NCBI GenBank assembly: GCA_963811225.1
Contig: CAWEQO010000015.1
Span: 62,001 to 126,000 of the forward strand
Direction of reading: 5' to 3'
Length of the DNA: 64,000 nucleotides
From: CAWEQO01 sp963811225
GTDB lineage: Bacteria > Chloroflexota > Anaerolineae > Anaerolineales > Anaerolineaceae
Shown: positions 33,112 to 41,913 of the stretch, one piece after another
How the letters are laid out: each line of letters starts with the position of its first letter
How positions within the stretch are numbered: the stretch's first letter is position 1
Made by a program: the position numbers and the translations under genes
The notes under the pieces: model-generated
Database searches by the model: none
Told to the model about the DNA's origin: nothing
Seen by the model: the letters and a program-made list of their open reading frames with translations, nothing else

Positions 33112-34341
33112 CTAAGGTAACAATCGTCTGAGGAAGTTCTTGAGCGTTTCCAGCCCAAAGCCTCCTCCTTTCGAAGTTGAACTGCGATAAGGCTGTGCAG
33201 TTTCGTTCATCATTAATGCCCAGTACAGTAAACCGATGCTGGTCGAGTAGGCGGGCGAATTGAGCTGGTCCACCAGCCCTACCAGGTTTTCCGGCTTTGC
33301 GATCCTCACAGGCAGCCCAAGCACTTCACTGGCCAGGCCGCGAATCCCCGGCAGGCAGCTTACGCCCCCGGTCAATACCATTCCCGCTGGCAGCAGGCCA
33401 TCATATCCGGATCGCTTGATCTCCTGCAGCACCAGTAAGAAAATTTCTTCAACGCGGGCTTCGATGATGTGAGCCAGGTCCCTCCGGCTCACCAACTGCG
33501 GCTGTTCGTCGCCAAACGAGCGGATCGAGAAGGATTCATCCTCCTGCACCTCGTGCTCAATGGCGTGGCCGTATTGCTTCTTGATTTCCTCCGCCTGATC
33601 CATCGGCAGGCGCAGGCCGTGGGCGATATCCGAGGTGATATGGTTACCGCCCACCGCCAGCACCATCGTGTGCCAGACGTCTCCGTCGATATAAATTGCC
33701 AGGTCGGTCGTCCCGCCGCCGATGTCGCACACCACGGTGCCCATCTGGCGTTCCGTCTCCGACAGCACCACTTCCGCTGACGCCAGCGGGTTCAGCACGA
33801 ACTGGCTGACTTCCACCCCCGCCGACTGCACGCACTGGCGCAGGTTCTCGACGGTGGCCGCTGCGGCGGTGATGATGTGCGCTTCCACCTCCAGCCGGTA
33901 GCTGTGCATGCCAATCGGCATGTGGATGCCGTCTTGCCCGTCGACCGTGAACCCACGTTGGATCACGTGGATGATTTCCCGGTTATGGGGGATGGCTACC
34001 GCCTGAGCGGCTTCCAGGGCCCGGTCGATATCATCCTGGTCGATCACCCGGCCGCTGATCCCCACCACGCCCCGGCTGTTGACCGAGGAGACGTGGGACC
34101 CCGCCAGGCTGACAATGGCCGAGGCCACTTCCAGCCCCGAAGAGCGCTGCGCCTTCTCAACCGAGCGGGCGATGGATTGGGATGCCGCGCCGAGGTCCAC
34201 GATGGTCCCCTTGCGGATGCCCTGAGATGGCTCGATGCCGACTCCCAGGATCCGCAGGCCATGGTCTCCCTCTACTCTGGCGACCAAAGTGCAGACTTTG
34301 GTTGTTCCAATATCAATTCCCACAACAATCGGTTCTTCCAT
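33112..34341 (-). CDS. ftsA: cell division protein FtsA
   Basis: 409 aa. Actin-like ATPase: phosphate-1 GIDIGTTKVCTLVA, phosphate-2 CDIGGGTTDLAIY, adenosine motif VLTGGVSCLPG, and a basic amphipathic C-terminal helix (GFGLETLKNFLRRLLP) that anchors it to the membrane. It tethers FtsZ to the membrane and recruits later division proteins. Six-base gap from ftsQ. Confidence 0.97.
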   Translation of the reverse strand: MEEPIVVGIDIGTTKVCTLVARVEGDHGLRILGVGIEPSQGIRKGTIVDLGAASQSIARSVEKAQRSSGLEVASAIVSLAGSHVSSVNSRGVVGISGRVIDQDDIDRALEAAQAVAIPHNREIIHVIQRGFTVDGQDGIHMPIGMHSYRLEVEAHIITAAAATVENLRQCVQSAGVEVSQFVLNPLASAEVVLSETERQMGTVVCDIGGGTTDLAIYIDGDVWHTMVLAVGGNHITSDIAHGLRLPMDQAEEIKKQYGHAIEHEVQEDESFSIRSFGDEQPQLVSRRDLAHIIEARVEEIFLLVLQEIKRSGYDGLLPAGMVLTGGVSCLPGIRGLASEVLGLPVRIAKPENLVGLVDQLNSPAYSTSIGLLYWALMMNETAQPYRSSTSKGGGFGLETLKNFLRRLLP

Positions 34342-34346
34342 GGCGG

Positions 34347-35408
34347 TTACTGCTCCAGTCGATAATAGGGTGCGTCCACTTCCGCGACGCTCACCAGCAC
34401 AGGTCGGATCTCTTGCCTATCCAGCTGATGAACGATCTCGCCGTAGACCAGCATCTTGACGTCCAGGTTATCCAGCGTTTTGCCCACGTAGGCCCGCCAG
34501 CCGTTCGGATCGTCCCAGCCGATCCCTTCCTGCTCGCTGTAGATCAGCATCGTTCCGGCAGGCATCCGCTCGTTCAGCACCCGGATGCCCTCCAACAGCT
34601 TGGAGTCCACCTGGCGCTGGCTCAAGCTCAGCTCGGGCGGTTTCTGCGCTTCCAATACCGATTGGCCGGCGTTTGTGTCGCCCGTTTGCGGCAGGACCAC
34701 CGGCAGCAGGGGCGGCAGGCAGTCGGCTTTGATCTTGATGATTTCACCGTCCGGTTCGCCCCGGGCCGGGAAGATCGCCCCTTCTGCATCCATCCACAAG
34801 GTCTGCTTGTTGTACTTCCAGGCCAGCTCCGGCTCACGCTCTACGGCGCTGATCTTGACCGTCGCCGGCAGAACAATCTCCACCGAAACCTCTTTCAGCT
34901 CGGGGAAGGCCGATTTCAGGTCTTGGGTGGCCTTGGCAGGATCGACCATGAAGATCGGCAGGCCTTCCAGCTCGGTCACTGCATCCAATTCGGACGGCGA
35001 TAGGCGCTTGAGGCCTTCCACCTGCGGCACGCTTACCTGCAGCTCGGGGCGGGTCATTGCCAGGTACAGCGCCGATCCCAACAGAACCACCAGGAAGAAC
35101 GACAGCAGCCGCCATCCGAGGTGGACCACCGGCAGGGCCGGAATTTGCAGCTCGGCGCCGGGGGTGTCCAAAGGGATTGCCACTTTGCGCTTCACCCGGC
35201 TTTGCGTCCGGCGCACCACGGGAGTGCCCATACCGCCGCGGGCGAAGATGGTCGGCGCGACCGCTGAATAGCGTTTCTGGAGTACGGGCCGCTTGGCCCG
35301 CGTCGAGCTGGTCGCGGCCTTCTTCATGCGGTCCTTCGACTTTGCATTCCGGCGCTGGCGGACCTGATCCGAGCGAGGATCACTGGATTCAGAGGCTCGT
35401 TCTCTCAT
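34347..35408 (-). CDS. ftsQ: cell division protein FtsQ/DivIB
   Basis: 353 aa. A long basic cytoplasmic tail of about 95 residues, one membrane helix (GWRLLSFFLVVLLGSALYL), then a POTRA domain (V-E-G-L-K-R-L-S-P-S-E-L onward) and a C-terminal beta domain. It is a bitopic divisome protein linking FtsL and FtsB-type partners to septal synthases. The tail is longer than in E. coli. The start overlaps the ddl stop by four bases. Confidence 0.9.
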   Translation of the reverse strand: MRERASESSDPRSDQVRQRRNAKSKDRMKKAATSSTRAKRPVLQKRYSAVAPTIFARGGMGTPVVRRTQSRVKRKVAIPLDTPGAELQIPALPVVHLGWRLLSFFLVVLLGSALYLAMTRPELQVSVPQVEGLKRLSPSELDAVTELEGLPIFMVDPAKATQDLKSAFPELKEVSVEIVLPATVKISAVEREPELAWKYNKQTLWMDAEGAIFPARGEPDGEIIKIKADCLPPLLPVVLPQTGDTNAGQSVLEAQKPPELSLSQRQVDSKLLEGIRVLNERMPAGTMLIYSEQEGIGWDDPNGWRAYVGKTLDNLDVKMLVYGEIVHQLDRQEIRPVLVSVAEVDAPYYRLEQ

Positions 35409-36565
35409 TCGTCACCTCCGTATTTGCGTTCGGTCCGGTCATGGTCGCCTTTGCGCTCGAAGGCCAGCTCCACCAACCGGTCGATCAGGGCCGGGTAGGG
35501 CAGGCCAACCGCATCCCACAGCTTGGGATACATACTGATTCGGGTAAATCCCGGAATGGTGTTGATTTCTCCAATATAGACCTCACCGCTATCTTTGTCT
35601 AGCAAAAAATCTACGCGACACATCCCGGCGCAATCGACAGCTTTGAAAGCTCGAACAGCCAGGTTCTGCAGCTTCGCCACCGTCTCTTCATCAACGGGCG
35701 CGGGGATCATCAGGTCCGTTGTGTCCTCCAGGTACTTGGCCGAGTAGGTGTAAAAATCCGCCTTTGGCACAATCTCTCCCGGTATGGAGGCGACCGGCTG
35801 GTCGTTGCCCAACACGCTCATCTCGATCTCCCGAGCGTTCAAGCCCCGTTCCACCAGAATGCGCCGGTCGTAGCGGGCCGCTTCCATCAGGCCCTCATAC
35901 AGGTCTGAGCGGTTGCGGCATTTGGTCACGCCAACTGACGAGCCAAGGTTGGCGGGCTTGACGAACAGTGGGTAAGAGGCTACCGCCTCAGCAGCATCCA
36001 TTACTTGCTGCGTGTTCTGCTCGATGTCTTGGCGGGTGACAGTGATCGCCTCCACCACCGGCAGGTGGTTGGCACGCATCACGTCTTTGAACAGCGCTTT
36101 GTCCATCCCCACCGCCGAGCCCAGCACGCCCGCTCCCACGTAGGCGATGTCGATCATCTCGAACAGCCCCTGCAGGGTACCGTCTTCCCCAAAGGTGCCG
36201 TGGAGCACCGGGAAGATCACGTCCAGCGTGGCGTACGGCTCCAGGGTGATGCCCGCGTCGTTCGACCGGCGCAGGTATAAGGTATGGTCCCCGGTCTCGG
36301 GCAGCAAGATGACTTCTTGCAGCGACTCACTGCGCTTTTGGCCCAGCTCGTCCAGTACGTTTTCGCCGACCACCCACTTCCCTTCCTGGGTGATCCCAAT
36401 CGGGGTCACGTCGTACTTGTTCGGATCGAGTACGTTTAAGACGGAACGCGCCGACATCAGCGAGACTTCGTGCTCGCCGGAGCGGCCTCCGAATAAAATT
36501 CCGATCCTGATCTTAGACGTGTTCTCCACAGACAATTCTCCAGTATTGATTTCTACGAGCGGCAT
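35405..36565 (-). CDS. ddl: D-alanine--D-alanine ligase
   Basis: 386 aa from the ATG at 36565. ATP-grasp enzyme making the D-Ala-D-Ala dipeptide for MurF. Visible: ILFGGRSGEHEVSLMSA at the N-terminus, H-G-T-F-G-E-D-G-T-L-Q-G, K-P-A-N-L-G-S-S-V-G-V, and the metal-binding E-I-N-T-I-P-G-F-T at the end. Start is uncertain: GTG at 36529, just after a GGAG site and 24 bases past the murB stop, matches the usual N-terminus better; a GTG at 36589 is a third option. Confidence 0.95.
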   Translation of the reverse strand: MPLVEINTGELSVENTSKIRIGILFGGRSGEHEVSLMSARSVLNVLDPNKYDVTPIGITQEGKWVVGENVLDELGQKRSESLQEVILLPETGDHTLYLRRSNDAGITLEPYATLDVIFPVLHGTFGEDGTLQGLFEMIDIAYVGAGVLGSAVGMDKALFKDVMRANHLPVVEAITVTRQDIEQNTQQVMDAAEAVASYPLFVKPANLGSSVGVTKCRNRSDLYEGLMEAARYDRRILVERGLNAREIEMSVLGNDQPVASIPGEIVPKADFYTYSAKYLEDTTDLMIPAPVDEETVAKLQNLAVRAFKAVDCAGMCRVDFLLDKDSGEVYIGEINTIPGFTRISMYPKLWDAVGLPYPALIDRLVELAFERKGDHDRTERKYGGDE

Positions 36566-37512
36566 TCTGCCATACCGGCTTGCGGCCACTCGCCCAATAA
36601 TTCCACTTCCAGTTCCAGGCGCACGCCCGACTGCTCCAGCACCTTTTGCTGTGCGAGGCAGATCAGGCTGTAAATATCGCCGGCGGTTGCGCCTTCATCG
36701 TTGACGAAGAAGTTGGCGTGAGCCATGCTGATCGCCGCACCACCACAGCGGGCGCCCTTCAATCCGGCCGCCTCGATCAAACGCCCGGCGTAATCGCCTT
36801 CGGGGTTCTTGAACATCGAACCCATACTGGCGCCTGGGGGCTGGGTAGATCGGCGGTGCGTGTTGAATGCGTCCATGCGGGCCTGCACGTCTTCGGTGGT
36901 GCTGGTGGTTAGTTTCATCTGGGCTGCCAGGATCACCACCGGCTGGCGCTCACGCTTGAGAACACTCGACCGGTAGGCATATCCCAACTGCTCGGCAGTC
37001 CAGGTTTCTTTTCCTCGACTCTGATGCAAGATTTCTGCCAGCGCCAGGCTGGCGTGCATGTCGCCATCGTGCGCCCCGGCGTTACCGTACACTGCTCCGC
37101 CCACCGTTCCCGGCACCGTCGCCGCCCATTCCAGGCCGCTCAGGCCCCTCAGCGCCACCTGCCGGGCCACCCCGCCCAGGTTCGCCCCCGATTCGGCCCA
37201 TACATTTGGCGGGCTGACGTGGGTGTTTACCTTAATGGTGCGTGCCCGGTTGATCAGAACCACGCCCTTATAACCCTCGTCGCTGACCAGCACGTTGGAG
37301 CCGGCTCCCAGCACCCGGAACGGCGCCTTCAACTCCCACAGCGCCCGAGCGGCGCGTTCCAGCTCCTGGCTGGAGTGGATCACGAGCATGGCGTCCACCT
37401 CGCCGCCCGCTCTGGCGGTGGTGTAGTTCGATAGACGCACGTTTTCCTGCAGCTCGCTGCCGAAAATCTCGTGCAATCGGTCGATCGGGGTCGAAGGTGT
37501 CAACGCGGTCAT
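36553..37512 (-). CDS. murB: UDP-N-acetylenolpyruvoylglucosamine reductase
   Basis: 319 aa, FAD-dependent reductase that completes UDP-MurNAc. FAD-binding R-V-L-G-A-G-S-N-V-L-V-S-D-E-G-Y and G-L-E-W-A-A-T-V-P-G-T-V-G-G-A-V-Y-G-N-A-G-A-H segments, catalytic-Ser region PPGASMGSMFKNP, and the short type II layout without the extra loop of the E. coli enzyme. Lies after the 61-aa gene and overlaps the ddl coding region slightly. Confidence 0.97.
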   Translation of the reverse strand: MTALTPSTPIDRLHEIFGSELQENVRLSNYTTARAGGEVDAMLVIHSSQELERAARALWELKAPFRVLGAGSNVLVSDEGYKGVVLINRARTIKVNTHVSPPNVWAESGANLGGVARQVALRGLSGLEWAATVPGTVGGAVYGNAGAHDGDMHASLALAEILHQSRGKETWTAEQLGYAYRSSVLKRERQPVVILAAQMKLTTSTTEDVQARMDAFNTHRRSTQPPGASMGSMFKNPEGDYAGRLIEAAGLKGARCGGAAISMAHANFFVNDEGATAGDIYSLICLAQQKVLEQSGVRLELEVELLGEWPQAGMAECRS

Positions 37513-37523
37513 TCCTTTGATCT

Positions 37524-37709
37524 CTAGATCCCTTTCAAAAAGTCGATCAATCGGTAGATCAGCTCCTGGCGCTGCTCTTCCGACATCTCTTGATGTTTGG
37601 CCCGCACGTTCGCTCCCTTGCCCCGTGGCTTCGAGGCCTGTGCCGTGAGGCGCATTCCAGACGCTGCCGGCGTGGACGCTTCGAAGGTTCGCTTCTTTGA
37701 TTCAGGCAT
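37524..37709 (-). CDS. small 61-aa protein of unknown function in the dcw operon
   Basis: The ATG at 37709 overlaps the end of murC by eight bases and has AAGGAGG at ideal distance inside the murC end, so translation is very likely. The first 40 residues are basic and low-complexity (rich in Ser, Lys, Ala, Gly), the last 20 form an amphipathic helix (SEEQRQELIYRLIDFLKGI). No membrane segment or known motif. It lies between murC and murB and could be a small division or wall-synthesis regulator; no function can be named. Confidence 0.75.
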   Translation of the reverse strand: MPESKKRTFEASTPAASGMRLTAQASKPRGKGANVRAKHQEMSEEQRQELIYRLIDFLKGI

Positions 37710-39069
37710 TGCTTGCCTCCTTTAGACTCTTCAGCACCTCGGCGCTGACCTGATCGGCGTCTCCTGCTGAGAGCACGATCACCACGTCCCCCGCTTGCAG
37801 CTGCCGCAGCAGGGCTTGCGCTGCGTCTGCCAGCGTGGGAGTAAACTCCACGGCCGTGTGCGGCATTTGCGCCACGACCGAAGCCGCCGAGAAATGGTCG
37901 TTGGTTTCGCGGGCCGCATACACCTCGGTGACTACGACCCGGTCGGCGTCTGTAAAGGCGTGCAGGAAGCCGTCCAGCAGGGTTTGCGTGCGCGAGTAGG
38001 TGTGCGGCTGCCACACGGCCCAGATGCGACGGCCGGGGTAGCGCGAGCGCGCCGCCGCCAGCGTGGCCCGGATCTCGGTGGGGTGGTGGCCGTAATCGTC
38101 GATCACCGTCACCCCGGCGGCTTCCCCTTGCACGTCGAAGCGCCGCCCGGTGCCCTGGAACTCGCCCAGCGCGTCCGCCGCTGCTTGCACGTCCAGGCCC
38201 AGCTGGTGCGCAATCGCAATGCTTGCCAGCGCATTGCGCACGTTGTGCTCGCCGGGCACCTGCAGGCCGGCCGAAGCCAGCCGCTCACCCCGGTACTGCA
38301 TCTCGAACTGCATCCCAGCGCTGCCCGCTTCCAGGCGCACCGCCCGGTAGTCGGCCTCGGGGCGCAGGCCATAGCTCAGCATTTGGCTTCTATGTGGCGC
38401 TGCGGATGCCAGCGAGAAAGCCGGCTCGTCGTCTCGGCACACCAGCAGCCCGCCGCCCGGTTTGAGCCTGCCGATAAAATCGGCGAACGCCTGCCGGTAA
38501 TCCTCCAGGGTCGGGAAGCAGTCTGGGTGATCGTGCTCCAGGTTGGTCAGCACGATCCATGCGGGCTGCAAGCCCAGGAACATGCGATCGTACTCGTCCG
38601 CCTCGATCACAAAGGCGTCGCCCTTCCCGGCGTGGGCGTTGCAGCCCAGATTCTTGGAAACCCCGCCGATGATGTACGAGGGGTCCTGCTCGATCTGCGA
38701 CAGCATCCAGGCGATCATCGCCGTGGTGGTGGTCTTGCCGTGCGTCCCTGCCACGGCGACACCCATCTTCCCGGCCATGAACTGTCCCAGGAAGTCGGAG
38801 CGTTTCAGCACCGGGATGCCCAGCGCGAGCGCGGCCTGCACCTCGGGGTTGTCATCTTTGATCGCCGAGGAGCGCACCACCACATCCGCTCCATTCACCT
38901 GCTCGGCGGCGTGGCCGATGAACACCCGCGCCCCGGCCGCTTCGATGTCGCGTGCCAGGGGCGAGGCGCTCCGGTCCGAGCCGCTGACCTCGTACCCGCT
39001 CTCCAGCAGGAGCCGGGCGATGGCCGAGAGACCGGCGCCGCCGATGCCGATGAAATGAACGTGCTTCAT
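37702..39069 (-). CDS. murC: UDP-N-acetylmuramate--L-alanine ligase
   Basis: 455 aa from the ATG at 39069, which overlaps the stop of the CvpA-like gene (TGATG). N-terminal H-F-I-G-I-G-G-A-G-L-S-A-I-A, ATP loop AVAGTHGKTTTTAMIAW, E-A-D-E-Y-D-R-M-F, N-L-E-H-D-H-P-D and DDYGHHPTEI motifs of Mur ligases. Adds L-Ala to UDP-MurNAc, the first amino acid of the stem peptide. Confidence 0.97.
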   Translation of the reverse strand: MKHVHFIGIGGAGLSAIARLLLESGYEVSGSDRSASPLARDIEAAGARVFIGHAAEQVNGADVVVRSSAIKDDNPEVQAALALGIPVLKRSDFLGQFMAGKMGVAVAGTHGKTTTTAMIAWMLSQIEQDPSYIIGGVSKNLGCNAHAGKGDAFVIEADEYDRMFLGLQPAWIVLTNLEHDHPDCFPTLEDYRQAFADFIGRLKPGGGLLVCRDDEPAFSLASAAPHRSQMLSYGLRPEADYRAVRLEAGSAGMQFEMQYRGERLASAGLQVPGEHNVRNALASIAIAHQLGLDVQAAADALGEFQGTGRRFDVQGEAAGVTVIDDYGHHPTEIRATLAAARSRYPGRRIWAVWQPHTYSRTQTLLDGFLHAFTDADRVVVTEVYAARETNDHFSAASVVAQMPHTAVEFTPTLADAAQALLRQLQAGDVVIVLSAGDADQVSAEVLKSLKEASNA

Positions 39070-39609
39070 CACAAGAACACCACCAGTACAAATGCGAATG
39101 CGATCGCCACGGCGAAATAAATCACCGGGATGCCCAGCCAATGGGGCGGCATGAGCGCGATCAGGCGGGCGATCGAAGTTTCGAGGGCCGAGCCGGCCGG
39201 GGCGGCGATGAACACCCCGGGGAAGGGGTAGCCGGAGGCGTCAAGGTAGTACCAGATCGTGCCCCATACCAGGTAGCCGTTGATGCCGCCCAAGAAGAAG
39301 CCCAACAGCGAGTTCTTGCAGTCGCTCGCGGGCGAAGCGGCCCGAGCCAGACAGCCGCGGCAGGTTTGGCCCCTGGTAACCGAAGAACACCAGCACGATG
39401 ACGATAATTGCCCGCACCCAAAACAGCGTGCGCCCGCCGCCTGAGACCAGCGACGTGATGAATGGGGCATACTCTTCCAGCACCATAATGATAAAGAGCG
39501 CCAGGATGAGCGAGAACGTCACGAGCAGTTCTTTTGCCCAGCCTCGACTCATCCCGATCACGGCGAACAAAAAGACCATAATCCAGAACAGCACGTTCAG
39601 GCCAATCAT
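39069..39609 (-). CDS. CvpA-like membrane protein, split by a +1 frameshift
   Basis: Two overlapping frames make one four-helix membrane protein of about 179 aa. The first frame (ATG at 39609) encodes three helices (M-I-G-L-N-V-L-F-W-I-M-V-F-L-F onward, RAIIVIVLVFFGYQG); the second continues as NSLLGFFLGGINGYLVWGTI with the last helix and ends by the murC start. They join in RFARERLQ-NSLLGFF if one base near 39317 is skipped. CvpA/colicin V production family membership is inferred from the RGWAKEL motif and helix layout. Starts in overlap with the murG stop (ATGA). Confidence 0.7.
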
Positions 39610-40715
39610 GCGGGTCCTCCCTGTTTGGGAGCTTCGCCAGCCAGCTCCCGGATCTGGTCTGCCAGGCGCTCGGCGGCTTGCGGTCGCGCCAGCGACGCAG
39701 CCGCCCTGCGCATCGATTCCAGGCGCTCTTGGTCTGCAAACAGATCCAAGACCGTGGGCAGCAGCGCCGTCGAAAGGTCCTCATCTTGCAAGACCAGAGC
39801 CGCGCCCTTGCTGGATAGATAATCGGCGTTGACTTTCTGGTACCGCCAGGCGTGCGGATATGGGACCAGTATGGCCGGCAGTCCAAACAGCGGGTACTCC
39901 CCTAAGGTCGAACCCCCGGCGCGTGAGACAACCAGGTCTGCGCTGGCCAGCGCGCTGCCCATCTCTTCGTGCAGGTACGGGAAGGGCAGGTAACGCCAGG
40001 CCTGCGCCGCCGGCAGCGTCGCCGGGATGACCTGGATGGCAGGCCAGTCGATCTGCCCGGTGACGTGGATCACCTGGCAGCTCTGCAGCAGCTCCGGCAA
40101 AGCCTGGATCACCGACTGGTTGATCGAGCGCGCCCCGGTGCTGCCGCCCATCACCAGCAGGGTGGGCAGGTTCTCACGCAGGCCGATCTTCTTGCGGGCC
40201 GCTTCTTTCTCTTGGCTCACCAGCTCAGCCCGCAGCGGGTAGCCGGTCGTCACCACCCGGTCGTCGTTGGGGAAGAAGCGCTTTGACTCTTCTACTGTCA
40301 CACAGATCCGCCTGGCAAAGCGGGAGATGAACTTCAACGCCCAAGCCGGCTCGATGTCGGGGACGAACTCCAGCATCGGCCTGCCCATCGCGGCCAGGGC
40401 CATCGGCGCAGCGACGAACCCACCCGTGAAGAGCAGCACATCCGGCTTGAATTCACGCAGGATCCGGCGGGATGCAGCCACGCCCCGCGCCAGCTGCCAC
40501 AGGTTGCTGGGCAGCGTTCGCAGGGCCATGCCGTGCAGTTTCCCCGCAGGGATTGCCGCAAACGGAATGGCGGCGCGTTCGACCAGGCGAGCCTCAGGGC
40601 CCTCCTGTGTGCCTACCCACAGGGTAGACTGCGCGTCACTTCCGAGCGCTTGATGCACGGCCACGGCTGGATACACTCCTCCGCCCGTCCCGCCTGCGCA
40701 AATCAACAATCGCAC
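39606..40715 (-). CDS. murG: lipid II synthase MurG (N-acetylglucosaminyltransferase)
   Basis: 369 aa from GTG at 40715 with AGGGAG upstream. GT-B enzyme that adds GlcNAc to lipid I at the inner membrane face. The first glycine loop reads GGTGGGVYPAVAV where most MurG have GGTGGHxxPA, so the conserved His is Gly. MGGSTGARSINQ and the donor-binding RAGGSTLGEYPLFGLPAILVP region are intact. The start region overlaps the 3-prime end of ftsW by 80 bp. Confidence 0.95.
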   Translation of the reverse strand: MRLLICAGGTGGGVYPAVAVHQALGSDAQSTLWVGTQEGPEARLVERAAIPFAAIPAGKLHGMALRTLPSNLWQLARGVAASRRILREFKPDVLLFTGGFVAAPMALAAMGRPMLEFVPDIEPAWALKFISRFARRICVTVEESKRFFPNDDRVVTTGYPLRAELVSQEKEAARKKIGLRENLPTLLVMGGSTGARSINQSVIQALPELLQSCQVIHVTGQIDWPAIQVIPATLPAAQAWRYLPFPYLHEEMGSALASADLVVSRAGGSTLGEYPLFGLPAILVPYPHAWRYQKVNADYLSSKGAALVLQDEDLSTALLPTVLDLFADQERLESMRRAAASLARPQAAERLADQIRELAGEAPKQGGPA

Positions 40716-41913
40716 TGAAGAAACTCCCTTCTTTTCTTGCCTTATCCGTCGAAGAACGCGACACGTTCATAATGATCCCCAGCGCCGCCAGGGTCATCGT
40801 CATACTCGATCCACCTGCGCTCATCAGCGGCAGGGCATTGCCGGCGAATGGGATCATGTTAACCATCACGCCGATGTTGATCAGCGCTTCCATCACGATC
40901 CAAATCGTCAGGCCGCCCGCCAGCAGCTTTCCAAACAGGTCTGGAGCCCGGTGCGCAATTGCCATGCCGCGCCACAACAGCACCAGGTACAGCCCCATCA
41001 CCACAAGGCTGCCGGCGATGCCGGTTTCCTCGGCGATCACGGCAAAGATGCTGTCCGTCCAGGGCACGGGCAAGCCGGTGAACTTGGTGGTGCCTTTACC
41101 GATGCCGACCCCAAACCATCCGCCGCGCACCACGGCTTCCATCGAGCGCTGTACGTGGTAAGAGGCCTGCTGCGGGTCTCGTAAGCCGGAAATATATTCC
41201 CCCAGGCGCTGGTGCCCGGTGGGATAGATCGAGACCACCAGCCAGCCTAACAGGCTGATCACGATGACCACCAGCATGATCTGGCGCAGCTCGCCGTTCG
41301 CCAGGAAGAACAGGATGCCGCCCAGCACGATGATTGTGGCTGCGGCGCTGATATCGGGCTGCAGCAGGATCAAACCGGCGGTACCGCCTAAAATGATCAT
41401 CATCGGGAACAGCCCGAAGGTTATATCATTAAGCTGGTCTTTGCGCGTATACAGCCACGCGGACATGTATACCACCGTGCTCAGCTTAGCCAGCTCAGAC
41501 GGCTGGACTGAGCCGTTCAGGAACGTTCGATTCGGGTTCTCCGGATCGGGGTTGATCACCAGCACCAGCACCAGCATGACCAGCGTGACCGCCATGATCG
41601 GGATCACCAGCGCCTGGTAGCGGTGATAGTCGATAAAGCTGAAGGCCAGGGCTACCCCAAACCCGAGCAGTGCGAAGATCACCTGGCGGGTCAGGATGAA
41701 GCTGGAGCTGCTCGACTTGGTGACGAACAGGGAGTAGTTCCAGCTGGCCGAATACACCATCAACAGCCCAAAAACAACCAGGCTGACCACAGCCAGCATC
41801 AACGGAGCGTCCCAGCCGATGTGGAGAGGGCGGGGCTGCCTGGCAGATTTCACCGCCGGTCTTGCCGCAGTCCTTGCGCTCTTGCGCGGGTTTACGAAAG
41901 TTCTTGTACCCAT
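40636..41913 (-). CDS. ftsW: SEDS-family septal glycosyltransferase FtsW
   Basis: 425 aa with about ten membrane helices. SEDS landmarks: Q-P-S-E-L-A-K-L in the fourth to fifth helix region, P-D-I-S-A-A-A, the large loop with GWFGVGIGKGTTKF, E-E-T-G-I-A-G-S, and P-F-A-G-N-A-L-P-L-M-S-A-G-G-S-S near the end. It polymerises lipid II at the septum together with the class B PBP upstream. GGGGAGG lies before the ATG, inside the murD end. The basic C-terminal tail runs 80 bp into murG, unusual in this tightly packed operon. Confidence 0.95.
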   Translation of the reverse strand: MGTRTFVNPRKSARTAARPAVKSARQPRPLHIGWDAPLMLAVVSLVVFGLLMVYSASWNYSLFVTKSSSSSFILTRQVIFALLGFGVALAFSFIDYHRYQALVIPIMAVTLVMLVLVLVINPDPENPNRTFLNGSVQPSELAKLSTVVYMSAWLYTRKDQLNDITFGLFPMMIILGGTAGLILLQPDISAAATIIVLGGILFFLANGELRQIMLVVIVISLLGWLVVSIYPTGHQRLGEYISGLRDPQQASYHVQRSMEAVVRGGWFGVGIGKGTTKFTGLPVPWTDSIFAVIAEETGIAGSLVVMGLYLVLLWRGMAIAHRAPDLFGKLLAGGLTIWIVMEALINIGVMVNMIPFAGNALPLMSAGGSSMTMTLAALGIIMNVSRSSTDKARKEGSFFSAIVDLRRRDGRRSVSSRGRASSARK

